In this document: positions 1-7,303 of the stretch, piece by piece
How the letters are laid out: every line of letters begins with the position of its first letter
Numbering within the stretch: position 1 is the stretch's first letter
From: Deferribacteres bacterium
GTDB lineage: Bacteria > Nitrospirota > Thermodesulfovibrionia > UBA6902
Assembly (NCBI GenBank): GCA_013152795.1
Contig: JAADFS010000164.1
Location: 1 to 9,073 of the forward strand
Direction of reading: 5' to 3'
DNA: 9,073 nt
Notes under the pieces: generated by a model
Told to the model about the DNA's origin: nothing
Seen by the model: only the letters and a program-made list of their open reading frames with translations
The model's database searches: none
Program-made: the position numbers and the translations under genes

Positions 1-1990
1 CTGTGATTTTCTCATTGGCCCTTGCGAGGTTTTGCGTGATCAGGGCAAGCAGGCGCCGTCCCGTCTCCGGCTCCCTGTCAAACAGGTTGTCCAGTTCACC
101 CCGGTCTTCCCTGAGGTTGAAAAGCAGGGCCTTTTTCTTATTCAGGTAGTATATCAGCTTGTAGTCACCCTCCCATACCGCTATCGTTCCGCTCGTTATG
201 GGATGGGCGCCGCGGCTGCGGTTGGTCTCGAGGTTCATAGAGAACGCCGGTCTCGGCGGTATCTTCTCTCCCCGCATCAGCGGCACCAGGGAGCGGCCCT
301 CCATCCAGCGGGGCACCGGTATTCCGGCCAGGTCAAGGATTGTGGCGGGAATGTCTATCTGCTCGACGAGGTCGTTGATGACGCGTCCCTCCCTCTGCCC
401 CGGTTCCTTGATGATAAGCGGGATGTGCGTTAGCTGTTCATAAAGATGCGGCCCTCCGTGCGTAAAGAAATTATTTTCAAAGCTTTCGCCGTGATCCGAA
501 GACAATATGATTACAGTGTTATCCAATACGCCCCTTTTTTCCAGCCCGGCAATGAATTCCCTGAACTGTTCATCGGAATACCTTATGAATTCGTCATACC
601 TGGCCCTCATTATGTCAATAGCGGGCTGAATCTCCGGTGGATAGAAGAGATTGTTTGATGTTTTAAACTGGACCAGGCTTTTAAATGTAGCGAATTCCGG
701 GGAAGAATCAAACATTCCCTTGTACGGCGAGGGGGCGAGATACGGAAAGTGAGGCGGCAGGAGATGAATCCATGCAAAGAAAGGCCGCGGTGGATTACCG
801 TCAAGTACCTTCAAGAAACTGTTAAACGCCTTTTCCGGCGGCACGTTTGTGCCGGTGATCCTGGATAAGTCCCTGGAGATCCCCCCTGCCAACTTGCCGA
901 AAATAAAAGTCGATTTAACGAGCCAGTCGGTCATCCTGATTCTATCGCCGAACAGACGGTAGACGGGCCCGTCAATGATTCCAAAGTATACGTCCGAACC
1001 TGTTACGGGGTATTTTCCAAACAGGGCAAATTCGGCTGCATTCGGGGCTGCATCAAAACTGTTTGAAATGCCCAGCACATTAACCGATGTAAAGGGGTTG
1101 ACTATAAATGCCATATTGTAATAGCCGTTTTTCTTCAGGAGCATGGGCATGCTCTCGGTATCGCTTCCTGCGGGTCTTGAACCGGCCAGATGGTATGTCC
1201 GGTGGGTCCATACCCTCTTGCCGGTCACGAGGCTTGCAGTGGCCGGTGTGGTAAAATTGCTCTCAGCCTCGGCCCTGCTGAATAATGAGGCTGAGCGGGA
1301 CCATGAGTCGATAAACGGCGTTGTCTGTCTGTCATAACCATATGCAGACATATCACGGGCGGACAGGGTGTCAAAGGTGACCAGAATAATGTTCGGACGG
1401 TTCACGTCTGCGCTGCGGAATCCGGAAATTTCCGGTGACGCTGTTCCGCCCGCCGGTCCCCCCCATGTATAATAGGCTACCAGCGGCACTGAAAGTATCA
1501 CAAAGATGCCGAACAGCCAGACAAGGGGTGTGATACCCGCGGTGATAAACCCCATCCACTTGCTCGCCTTTCCGCGCAACAGCCATGTCAGAAATACCGC
1601 CGTAGAGGCAATACCTGATAGTATTAACAGTTTTATCTCAACGGATGTTCTGTAGTGAGGAAAGAGGTTCTGTTTCAGTTTGAGCGCGGCAATCTGAAGC
1701 AGCAGGAAAACGAGCATAAACAGGATGACATGCCCTGTCCCGAGTTTCCATCCCTTACGCAGGCATAACCATTGAAGCACCCTGCCGGGCAGCCAGACCG
1801 AAAACGCCGTCAAGGCCGCCACAAGCGTCCAGAGTATCGTCACAAGTGCTACGCTCGGCAGAAATTCGGAAAACGATGCATAAAAACTGAACCCGTCCCA
1901 CCGGAAAAATGCGTCCCGCAGTAAGTAAAGGGAAAACAATACGAAAACAAGACGGAATATCTGAGGATAAGACACTTCTTCTTTTTTCAT
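1..1990 (-). CDS. Membrane sulfatase-like (alkaline phosphatase superfamily) enzyme, paralogue 1, C-terminus cut by window
   Basis: The frame is open from the ATG at 1988-1990 to the window edge, 663 codons; alignment with the next gene suggests only about eight residues and the stop are missing. A TAA two codons upstream makes this ATG the earliest possible start, and the N-terminus aligns without gaps with the paralogue; no clear Shine-Dalgarno is seen. About five hydrophobic spans (roughly residues 11-28, 47-67, 87-104, 119-138, 153-174) precede an extracytoplasmic sulfatase-fold domain. Visible motifs are NIILVTFDTLSARD (metal ligand D207), FTTPATASLVTG (T247 at the nucleophile position), LPPHFPY (H414) and SSDHGES (D499, H500). 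The Cys/Ser-x-Pro-x-Arg sulfatase signature is absent, so this is more likely a phospho-group transferase or hydrolase of LtaS/EptA topology than a sulfatase. It lies 60 bases downstream of its paralogue in the same direction, so co-transcription is likely. Family confidence is high; substrate unknown. Confidence 0.9.
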   Translation of the reverse strand, partial: MKKEEVSYPQIFRLVFVLFSLYLLRDAFFRWDGFSFYASFSEFLPSVALVTILWTLVAALTAFSVWLPGRVLQWLCLRKGWKLGTGHVILFMLVFLLLQIAALKLKQNLFPHYRTSVEIKLLILSGIASTAVFLTWLLRGKASKWMGFITAGITPLVWLFGIFVILSVPLVAYYTWGGPAGGTASPEISGFRSADVNRPNIILVTFDTLSARDMSAYGYDRQTTPFIDSWSRSASLFSRAEAESNFTTPATASLVTGKRVWTHRTYHLAGSRPAGSDTESMPMLLKKNGYYNMAFIVNPFTSVNVLGISNSFDAAPNAAEFALFGKYPVTGSDVYFGIIDGPVYRLFGDRIRMTDWLVKSTFIFGKLAGGISRDLSRITGTNVPPEKAFNSFLKVLDGNPPRPFFAWIHLLPPHFPYLAPSPYKGMFDSSPEFATFKSLVQFKTSNNLFYPPEIQPAIDIMRARYDEFIRYSDEQFREFIAGLEKRGVLDNTVIILSSDHGESFENNFFTHGGPHLYEQLTHIPLIIKEPGQREGRVINDLVEQIDIPATILDLAGIPVPRWMEGRSLVPLMRGEKIPPRPAFSMNLETNRSRGAHPITSGTIAVWEGDYKLIYYLNKKKALLFNLREDRGELDNLFDREPETGRRLLALITQNLARANEKIT

Positions 1991-2031
1991 TGGTTACATT
2001 ATTGAGGATAGACACTCACTCTCCGAGTTCC

Positions 2032-2046
2032 CGGTGTTTAACACCG
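2032..2046. repeat. Perfect 7-bp inverted repeat between the two paralogues
   Basis: CGGTGTT and AACACCG flank a single central T in the 60-base gap between the paralogous enzyme genes. As RNA it would fold as a 6-bp stem with a 3-base loop. No T-run follows it in the leftward direction of transcription, so it does not look like an intrinsic terminator. It could be an mRNA processing or stabilising hairpin, or chance. Confidence 0.4.
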
Positions 2047-2050
2047 TTTC

Positions 2051-4045
2051 TCAATTATCAAGTTCTGCCTGCCTTTCCATGATTTTTCTGTTAGCCGTTT
2101 CAAGATCAGACTGAATCACTCTCAGGAGACGCCGGCTTATTTCCGTCTCCCTGTCAGCAAGATTGTTTGTCTCGCCGGGGTCCTGTTTGAGATTGAAGAG
2201 CAGCGTTTTTTTATCATCGAGATAATAAACCAGCTTATAGTCATCTTCCCAGATGGCTATGGTACCTTTTGTAATAGGGTCACGCACGCGGTTCCTCTCG
2301 AGTGACATGGACAAAGCAGGTCTTGACGGAAGCTTTTTGTCCCGCATAAGCGGCACGAGTGAACGGCCCTCCATCCATGAGGGCACGGGTACGGCGGCCA
2401 AATCCAGGATCGTTGCAGGGATATCTATCTGCTCCACAATGTCATCTATAACTTGACCCTTGCTCTGGCCGGGCTCTTTCACAATAAGGGGAATATGTGT
2501 CACCTCTTCATAAAGGTGGAGCCCTCCATGTCTCAGATAATTATGCTCAAAGCTCTCCCCGTGGTCTGAGGAGAGAATGACTATCGTGTTCTTGAGTTTA
2601 CCCCTTTTTTCTAATTGTGCGATGAAATTCTCAAACTGTTTATCGCAGTAACTGATGAATTCATCATAACGGTCCCTCAGTATATTGACGGTCGGCTGTA
2701 TTTCCTGCGGGTAGTAAAGTTTCCGGAAATCTCCCACATTATGCTGGCTCTTGTATGACCTGAGTTCAGGTGAGGGATTGAATTTTCCCATGTAGGGCTC
2801 GGGCGGCAGATAGGGATCATGGGGAGGCATGAGATGAATCCACGCAAAAAAAGGCTCCGGCGGTTTGTTGTCGAGCGTTTCCAGGAACTTGTTAAAGGCT
2901 AATTGAGGGGGCAGTTCGGTCTTGGAAAAGTTCTTGAAAAACCTGCACAAAAGCCTGCATAACACAAAGCCCTCACCCAGGATCCAGCGGTGAAATTTTA
3001 TTTTACCGTCGAATAGTCTGTACATTGAATTATTGACAATCCCGAACAATGTCAGAGGCCTGCTGAAGATGACCTGAGGATAATTGATTTCAAAGCTGTT
3101 GGTAATCCCCAGGGTTTCAAGCGAAGCCGCCGGATTTACAATAAACGCCATGTTATAGTATCCATTGTTCTTCAGCATCAGGGGCAGGCTCTCAATATCA
3201 CTCTTCAGCGGCTTGGAAGCGATTTCCACCTGATATGTCTGGTGTGTCCACAATCTCTTGCCCGTCATGAGGCTTGCGGTTGTCGGCGTGGTGTAATTGC
3301 TGGCGGCAACAACCCGTGTAAACAGCGATGCCGTTTCCGCCCACCTGCTGATAAAGGGTGTTGTCGGTTTGTCATAACCATATACCGACATATCCCGGGC
3401 GGACAGGGTATCGAATATAACCAGAATAATGTTCGGACGGTTTTGAGTATCTGCATCAGCCGTAAAAGACGCGGGGGCTTTCTGTAATACGGCACTATCA
3501 GTTTCTTTCACCCACGTGTGATAGACCACTATCGGCACAGCGACTATAACCCATATGCCGAACAGCCATACCAGGGGGGTAATCCTGTCCTGAACGATGT
3601 TTATCAGCCATGCGGCTTTATTGCGGAGCAACCATGCAAGAAACACCGATGCTGTTGTTATGGCTGACAGTAATACCGTCTCATGTGTAAGGAGTATCGC
3701 CAGAATGCGCTTGCTGTTCATCCAGATTGATGCTCCATACAACGCAAAGACACCTGTAATGAGGATACCTGCAAACAACAGAAAGCCTTCCGTCCCGGCT
3801 TTATGTCCCATACGCCGGTAAATCCCTTCCAGTGCCCTGAGCAGCAGCCAGAGCACCACACTGGTGACAACCGCCGTTAGAGTCCATAGAATTGTTGCCA
3901 GGGCGACACTTGGTATGAATTCAGATAATGTCGAGTGGTAGCTGAATCCGTCCCACCGGAAAAATGCATCCACCAGAAGGAAAAGAGAGAAAAGAACAAA
4001 GACAGGACGAAATGTCTGCCAGCAGGATATTTTGCCTGAACCCAT
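2051..4045 (-). CDS. Membrane sulfatase-like (alkaline phosphatase superfamily) enzyme, paralogue 2
   Basis: A complete 664-residue protein. The ATG at 4043-4045 has an AGAGG-type ribosome site about six bases upstream. Five predicted spans (about 12-28, 47-69, 87-107, 113-140, 156-177) are followed by a catalytic domain from about residue 203 to 610. Key residues are D212 in NIILVIFDTLSARD, T252 in TTPTTASLMTG at the nucleophile position, H409 in MPPHDPY, D494-H495 in SSDHGES and H506 in RHGG. A single D plus T plus DH matches the one-metal set of LtaS and phosphoethanolamine transferases; classical sulfatases have a DD pair and C/S-x-P-x-R. The likely role is moving or removing a phospho-group on a lipid-linked or surface glycan outside the inner membrane (inference). 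A 60-base gap leads to a close paralogue, and a YIDP small-protein gene lies 141 bases upstream, all leftward. A sulfuric-ester hydrolase remains possible but less likely. Confidence 0.93.
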   Translation of the reverse strand: MGSGKISCWQTFRPVFVLFSLFLLVDAFFRWDGFSYHSTLSEFIPSVALATILWTLTAVVTSVVLWLLLRALEGIYRRMGHKAGTEGFLLFAGILITGVFALYGASIWMNSKRILAILLTHETVLLSAITTASVFLAWLLRNKAAWLINIVQDRITPLVWLFGIWVIVAVPIVVYHTWVKETDSAVLQKAPASFTADADTQNRPNIILVIFDTLSARDMSVYGYDKPTTPFISRWAETASLFTRVVAASNYTTPTTASLMTGKRLWTHQTYQVEIASKPLKSDIESLPLMLKNNGYYNMAFIVNPAASLETLGITNSFEINYPQVIFSRPLTLFGIVNNSMYRLFDGKIKFHRWILGEGFVLCRLLCRFFKNFSKTELPPQLAFNKFLETLDNKPPEPFFAWIHLMPPHDPYLPPEPYMGKFNPSPELRSYKSQHNVGDFRKLYYPQEIQPTVNILRDRYDEFISYCDKQFENFIAQLEKRGKLKNTIVILSSDHGESFEHNYLRHGGLHLYEEVTHIPLIVKEPGQSKGQVIDDIVEQIDIPATILDLAAVPVPSWMEGRSLVPLMRDKKLPSRPALSMSLERNRVRDPITKGTIAIWEDDYKLVYYLDDKKTLLFNLKQDPGETNNLADRETEISRRLLRVIQSDLETANRKIMERQAELDN

Positions 4046-4070
4046 TATCGCCTCTTTTAACTTTTATGGT

Positions 4071-4131
4071 TTGAAAAAGTTTCGAGGGACACTTGAGAAA
4101 AATTGCGTTTCGATGCTTCCATTGAGAAAAA
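4071..4131. repeat. Degenerate tandem repeat of about 28-29 bp in the gap upstream of paralogue 2
   Basis: On the plus strand GTTTCGA occurs at 4079-4085 and 4107-4113 (28 bases apart), and TTGAGAAAAA at 4093-4102 and 4122-4131 (29 bases apart). A third partial copy, TTGAAAAA, begins the array at 4071. The unit is therefore about TTGAG-A5 / GTTTCGA plus a variable part. It fills much of the 141-base gap (4046-4186) between the small-protein gene and paralogue 2; otherwise this gap shows only the ribosome site of paralogue 2. It could be a transcript element, a protein-binding array or a slippage product. Confidence 0.5.
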
Positions 4132-4186
4132 GTGAAAGGTATACGGGTACTTCTCCTCTTTTCCGTGGACAACTCGGGATTTGTAT

Positions 4187-4417
4187 CTACTTATTGCCTG
4201 AGGGACTGTCATGGTCCTTGTTGCGGCTGAAAATCCCCTTCACAAAGGATGTGATCCGCTTCCAGAACACGACTATCGCACCCAGGATAGCATAGACAAA
4301 CGGGGCAACGGTCTGAAAGAAGAACCCTCCTGTGTTTGGGTCTATGTAGGCGTCAGCGGATGAGGTGAATATGAAGGTCAGCAGGACGGCTGCCGCAAGA
4401 ATGCAAATCTTTAACAT
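4187..4417 (-). CDS. YIDP-motif small exported/membrane protein, hypothetical
   Basis: A 76-residue protein. The ATG at 4415-4417 is preceded by AGGAGG with a 10-base spacer. Residues 1-23 form a signal peptide ending in an Ala-x-Ala type site (SADA before Tyr24). The mature end would begin YIDPNTGG (24-31), then a single hydrophobic span (about 36-52), a basic stretch (KRITSFVKGIFSRNK) and a hydrophilic tail. Short bacterial proteins with a signal peptide, YIDPGTG-like motif and one span are a recurring hypothetical family; as I recall, they often sit beside sulfatase/phosphatase-like and polysaccharide genes. Here it is first in the leftward operon before two such enzymes, with its own promoter. 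A role as a small partner or stabiliser of those enzymes is inference; the biochemical function is not known to me. Confidence 0.82.
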   Translation of the reverse strand: MLKICILAAAVLLTFIFTSSADAYIDPNTGGFFFQTVAPFVYAILGAIVVFWKRITSFVKGIFSRNKDHDSPSGNK

Positions 4418-4449
4418 GGTTTATTATCCTCCTGTGGCTTTATACATAT

Positions 4450-4479
4450 ATAATATTGTAATGATCTTTAATATGTCAA
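4450..4479 (-). promoter_or_regulatory. Sigma70-like promoter for the leftward small protein/paralogue operon
   Basis: Read leftward, TTGACA (4479-4474, perfect -35) and TATTAT (4455-4450, one mismatch to TATAAT) are separated by 18 bases. Transcription would start near 4443, giving a leader of about 25 bases with AGGAGG before the ATG at 4417. This is the best promoter in the window by sequence. Confidence 0.65.
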
Positions 4480-4588
4480 TAAACAGAAGTAATACAACGG
4501 CCTCTCACGGTAAGAAATTCACGCGGCAGACCGCATATGATACACCGGACTGCGGGCATGTCGACGCCTGCAAAAACATGTTTCATAA

Positions 4589-4618
4589 TTTTCATAAAGT
4601 CGCTGGTTTTGATATAAT
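4589..4618 (+). promoter_or_regulatory. Extended -10 promoter for the GT-C glycosyltransferase, flanked by direct repeats
   Basis: TGA-TATAAT at 4610-4618 is a perfect extended -10; the -35 is weak (TTTTCA at 4589-4594, 18-base spacer). The start would be near 4625, about 83 bases before the GTG at 4708. GCTGGTT occurs on both sides of the -10 (4602-4608 and 4623-4629), 21 bases apart, i.e. two helical turns, which would suit an operator. The rest of the divergent gap 4418-4707 holds the leftward promoter and a small GCGG/CCGC hairpin near 4523-4534; I see no gene in it. Confidence 0.5.
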
Positions 4619-4622
4619 AATT

Positions 4623-4679
4623 GCTGGTTACCCTTGGTGTTTACACAAACAGGTGGATTCACCTGCCAGCCGGTCAGGT
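4623..4679 (+). promoter_or_regulatory. Leader with competing hairpins upstream of the GT-C gene
   Basis: CAGGTG-GATT-CACCTG forms a perfect hairpin at 4650-4665. GCTGG (4623-4627) can pair with CCAGC (4666-4670) to enclose it. The same ACCTG arm (4661-4665) can instead pair with a second CAGGT at 4675-4679 across a 9-base loop, so two folds exclude each other. No known riboswitch class is recognised. The stems are short, so a regulatory role is only a possibility. Confidence 0.3.
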
Positions 4680-4707
4680 CAAATTGAGTATGGACTGATA
4701 AATCATC

Positions 4708-6345
4708 GTGAAAAGCAGAGAAGAATCTTTGATATTGATTTTTATCCTGTTAATCAGTCTGATAATCAGGATTTTTTTATTTGTAAATGAGACCTTCATC
4801 GTAACAGATGCCGTCTATTATTCGCATCTCGGGAAAAATTTAATAGAAACCGGCAGGTATGCTTATGGCGATAATTTCAACCTCGGTATTTTTCTCCCCC
4901 CCGGGTATCCTGTACTCATCGGTCTGACGAATCTCTTCGTTGATGATCTTTTTTTCTCCTCCAAGCTTGTCTCCCTGATAGCCAGCATGATAACCGTTTT
5001 CCTGTTCTATCTGATCGGGAAGGAGCTTTACAACAGCGAGGCCGGATTGTTTGCTGCATTTGCCTACGGAACCCATCCCCTGATACTCAGGCTCTCTGTT
5101 TTCGGAAATTCGGAGGCGTCGTTCCTGTGTCTTCTCTTTCTTTCCATATATATGTTCATTGTACTGGTCAGAAGAGGCGGTTTCTTTCTTTATGCGCTGT
5201 TCGGGATACTGGGCGGCATGTCTTATCTGGTAAGGCCCGAGGGGCTGGTGCTGCTGATACTGCCCCTTTTGCATCTGGCCGGCATCCTCGGTGAAAGACC
5301 CCGCATAAATAAAGCATACGTGATGAATATCTGCTTTATGGTACTGGTCTTCAGTCTGACCATTTCCCCGTATGTGCTGTTTCTTAAAAACTCCACCGGC
5401 AAGTTTACATTGACCGGCAAGAGCAAGATCAATCTGATCCTCGCACAAAAAGGCGGGGACAGGGACTTTGACCAACTGGTTTCAGCGCCGGGCAATCCTT
5501 ATGACAGAATAGCTTTCTCACTGAACGAGACCAAGACCCAGGTGAAAGGATTTGACACGAATGTTGAATTCTCTGCAATTGATTATATATTAAAAGATCC
5601 ATTCAGTCTCATATCGAGGTATCAGAGAAACATCCTTCGCGGCATCGCGATAATATTCAAACTTATTGTGCCCATTCTGCTTCCGCTGTTTTTCACCTTT
5701 TTCTATAAGGACCTGTTCAGGAACAGGTTGAGGTTGATTTTCCTTATAATGCCCCTTTTGTATTTTTCGGTCTTTTGTATTTTCTATATAGTCGAAAGGC
5801 ACATGACACTGATATTTTCCTTTCTTATTCTGTTTTCTTCGATCGGATTCACCATTTCCAATACGGCTTTCGCCGGTCTGCTGGATTTTTACAGCATAAG
5901 GAAAGACGGGATCATTACCGCATTCCTCCTGAGAAATGTTAAATATATAATAGTCGCCGTGCTCCTTGTAAGCGCAGTGTCGTATCTTAAGTTTTCAAAT
6001 ATCGGCCACAATCCCATACCGGTTGAGCATGTCAGGGCGGCATCCTTCCTGAAAGAGACTCTCAGGCCGGGATACGAAGAGCTTAATATAATGGCGAGGA
6101 AGCCGTACGTCAGCTTTTACAGCGATTCGAGATTTACCATGCTGCCTTATGCGGGCAGCGCGGATGTCATCGATTTTGCAAAGTTATACAATGTGGATTA
6201 TATTGTGGTGGATGAAAGATTTCTGGGAAGATGGGATTTTTATGACGAACTGGTACATATGGAGGAATACTCGGATGATGTCAAACTCGTATATGAGGAT
6301 GATTCAGGGAAATTAATAAGGCTATATAAAGTTGAAAAGTTTTGA
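4708..6345 (+). CDS. GT-C family glycosyltransferase (GT39/ArnT/PMT_2-like), polytopic membrane protein
   Basis: A 545-residue protein with about eleven hydrophobic spans. The first (about 7-26) is followed by an outer loop with TDAVYYSHLGKNL; D34 fits the catalytic Asp that follows span 1 in GT-C enzymes. PPGYP (64-68), RPEG (176-179) and VERHM (362-366) match landmarks common in the ArnT/PMT_2 group. Spans cluster at about 84-230 and 313-428. The last 110 residues (MARKPYVSFYSDSRF onward) form a soluble extracytoplasmic domain. Such enzymes use polyprenyl-phosphate-linked sugars to glycosylate lipids, proteins or polysaccharides on the outer face of the inner membrane; the acceptor is unknown here. 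Start: GTG at 4708, with an in-frame TAA at 4699-4701 and no strong ribosome site; TTG at 4726 behind AGAGAAG is an alternative. Its 3' end overlaps the convergent GT2 gene by 24 bases. Confidence 0.85.
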   Translation: MKSREESLILIFILLISLIIRIFLFVNETFIVTDAVYYSHLGKNLIETGRYAYGDNFNLGIFLPPGYPVLIGLTNLFVDDLFFSSKLVSLIASMITVFLFYLIGKELYNSEAGLFAAFAYGTHPLILRLSVFGNSEASFLCLLFLSIYMFIVLVRRGGFFLYALFGILGGMSYLVRPEGLVLLILPLLHLAGILGERPRINKAYVMNICFMVLVFSLTISPYVLFLKNSTGKFTLTGKSKINLILAQKGGDRDFDQLVSAPGNPYDRIAFSLNETKTQVKGFDTNVEFSAIDYILKDPFSLISRYQRNILRGIAIIFKLIVPILLPLFFTFFYKDLFRNRLRLIFLIMPLLYFSVFCIFYIVERHMTLIFSFLILFSSIGFTISNTAFAGLLDFYSIRKDGIITAFLLRNVKYIIVAVLLVSAVSYLKFSNIGHNPIPVEHVRAASFLKETLRPGYEELNIMARKPYVSFYSDSRFTMLPYAGSADVIDFAKLYNVDYIVVDERFLGRWDFYDELVHMEEYSDDVKLVYEDDSGKLIRLYKVEKF

Positions 6346-7263
6346 GATGAAGCGGTGGATGGCGGAATCGTTCTTGTCGATATTGCTCCTGAATCTGGCG
6401 TAATTCATCGCAAATCTTCTTAATGGGGCGAAGAAAAACCATTTGATATGGTCTCTTTTAACAAGCACATAGATCATGTCGTAAATCGAGCCTGCCACAA
6501 GGTCGTAGAATATCTCAAGTATTGAATACTTTTTGCAGTTAAGAGTTTTCAGGGCATGCGATTCCCTGTAGAATCTCCTGTATATCTGTTTCAGACTCTC
6601 ATTGTGCGAGTGATAGACCTTGGCGTCGGGCTCATAGATTATCTTATAGTTCAATGCGCCGACCTTCCGTGCCCAGTCCACATCTTCGGAATAACTCAGC
6701 GTCTCATCAAAGTGTATCCGCTTCCATATATCCTTTCTTATCACGGAACTGGAATTGCTGAAGATAAAGGGGGGACCCTCGGTGATTTCCCTCCTGTGGT
6801 TGTTGTATTTTTTCAGCAACCCCCTTCTGTCAAACGGGTTGCAGTCAGGCCATGGTATGGTTTTGCACATGACGGCGGCGACCTTTTCATCATTGAAGTT
6901 GGAGATTATCGAACTCAGCCAGTCTCTTGACTGTGGCAGTGCATGTCCGCTCAGGCACACAACGTATTTTCCCCTCGCCCGTTCAAAGCCGTAGTTGAGT
7001 GAAAACCCGTATGTGAAATCTTCCGGGTTGATCCTGTAAATCCTGACCGGATATTTTTCCGCGATCTCCAGTGTGCGGTCGGTTGAGCCCGAATCCACGA
7101 TGATCACCTCATAGTTTTTATATGTCTGCGACTGGAATGCATCGAGTATCCTCCCGATATAGTCCTGCTCGTTTTTTGTTCTCAGGAGGATGGAGAAATC
7201 AATGTCTCCGGTCTGCTCAGCGTGGTTTTTCTCATTGTGTTTGTTCAAGGCCTTTGTCATCAT
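6322..7263 (-). CDS. Family 2 glycosyltransferase (GT-A fold)
   Basis: With the ATG at 7261-7263 the protein has 313 residues. The fold starts at DIDFSILLRTKNEQDYIG (about 20-37), then YEVIIVDSGSTDRTLEIA (nucleotide-sugar binding, Asp57 and Asp62). The usual DxD place carries VVCLSGHALP (SGH at about 105-107), as in a GT2 subgroup with SAH/SGH there. SEDVDWARK (about 192-200) supplies the acidic catalytic-base pair. The C-terminal third (YRRFYRESHALKTL onward) is basic and amphipathic and may lie on the membrane. It should add a sugar from a nucleotide donor to a growing, probably lipid-linked, glycan in the cytoplasm; rhamnosyltransferase-like enzymes share these motifs, but the sugar cannot be assigned. 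Start is uncertain: ATGs at 7263 and 7260 both lack a well-placed ribosome site (AGGA is about 20 bases upstream), and a TTG at 7302 would add 13 residues. It follows the phosphodiesterase-like gene by 40 bases. Confidence 0.87.
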   Translation of the reverse strand: MMTKALNKHNEKNHAEQTGDIDFSILLRTKNEQDYIGRILDAFQSQTYKNYEVIIVDSGSTDRTLEIAEKYPVRIYRINPEDFTYGFSLNYGFERARGKYVVCLSGHALPQSRDWLSSIISNFNDEKVAAVMCKTIPWPDCNPFDRRGLLKKYNNHRREITEGPPFIFSNSSSVIRKDIWKRIHFDETLSYSEDVDWARKVGALNYKIIYEPDAKVYHSHNESLKQIYRRFYRESHALKTLNCKKYSILEIFYDLVAGSIYDMIYVLVKRDHIKWFFFAPLRRFAMNYARFRSNIDKNDSAIHRFISKLFNFI

Positions 7264-7303
7264 TATAATTGCAAGAAATACAATCCTGTTCAGGCAGGGC
7301 AAA

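Noticed and set aside
1755..2015. Leftward 86-codon frame beginning MSILNNVTNE, overlapping the start of paralogue 1
   Set aside because: It lies out of frame inside the conserved N-terminus of paralogue 1; it has no family-like features and its product is a frame shadow.
2032..2046. Intrinsic terminator between the two paralogues
   Set aside because: The hairpin is short and lacks a T-run on the leftward strand, and the genes look co-transcribed.
1..4045. Classical arylsulfatases needing formylglycine
   Set aside because: Both proteins have Thr, not Cys or Ser, at the nucleophile position and lack the signature Arg.
4071..4131. CRISPR array
   Set aside because: There are only two to three degenerate copies with conserved boxes inside each unit, no regular repeat-spacer alternation and no cas genes.
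4365..4790. Rightward 141-codon frame across the divergent gap
   Set aside because: It begins inside the oppositely oriented small-protein gene, spans both predicted promoters and runs out of frame into the GT-C gene; no domain is visible.
4840..5475. Leftward 211-codon open frame
   Set aside because: It is antisense to the GT-C gene, with a low-complexity polar composition (many Gln, Lys, Glu, Tyr) typical of the reverse of hydrophobic codons, and no ribosome site was noted.
7264..7302. TTG start at 7302 for the GT2 gene, adding 13 residues
   Set aside because: There is no Shine-Dalgarno before it, it begins one base after the upstream stop, and the GT2 fold starts well downstream; ATG at 7263 or 7260 is simpler, though not proven.
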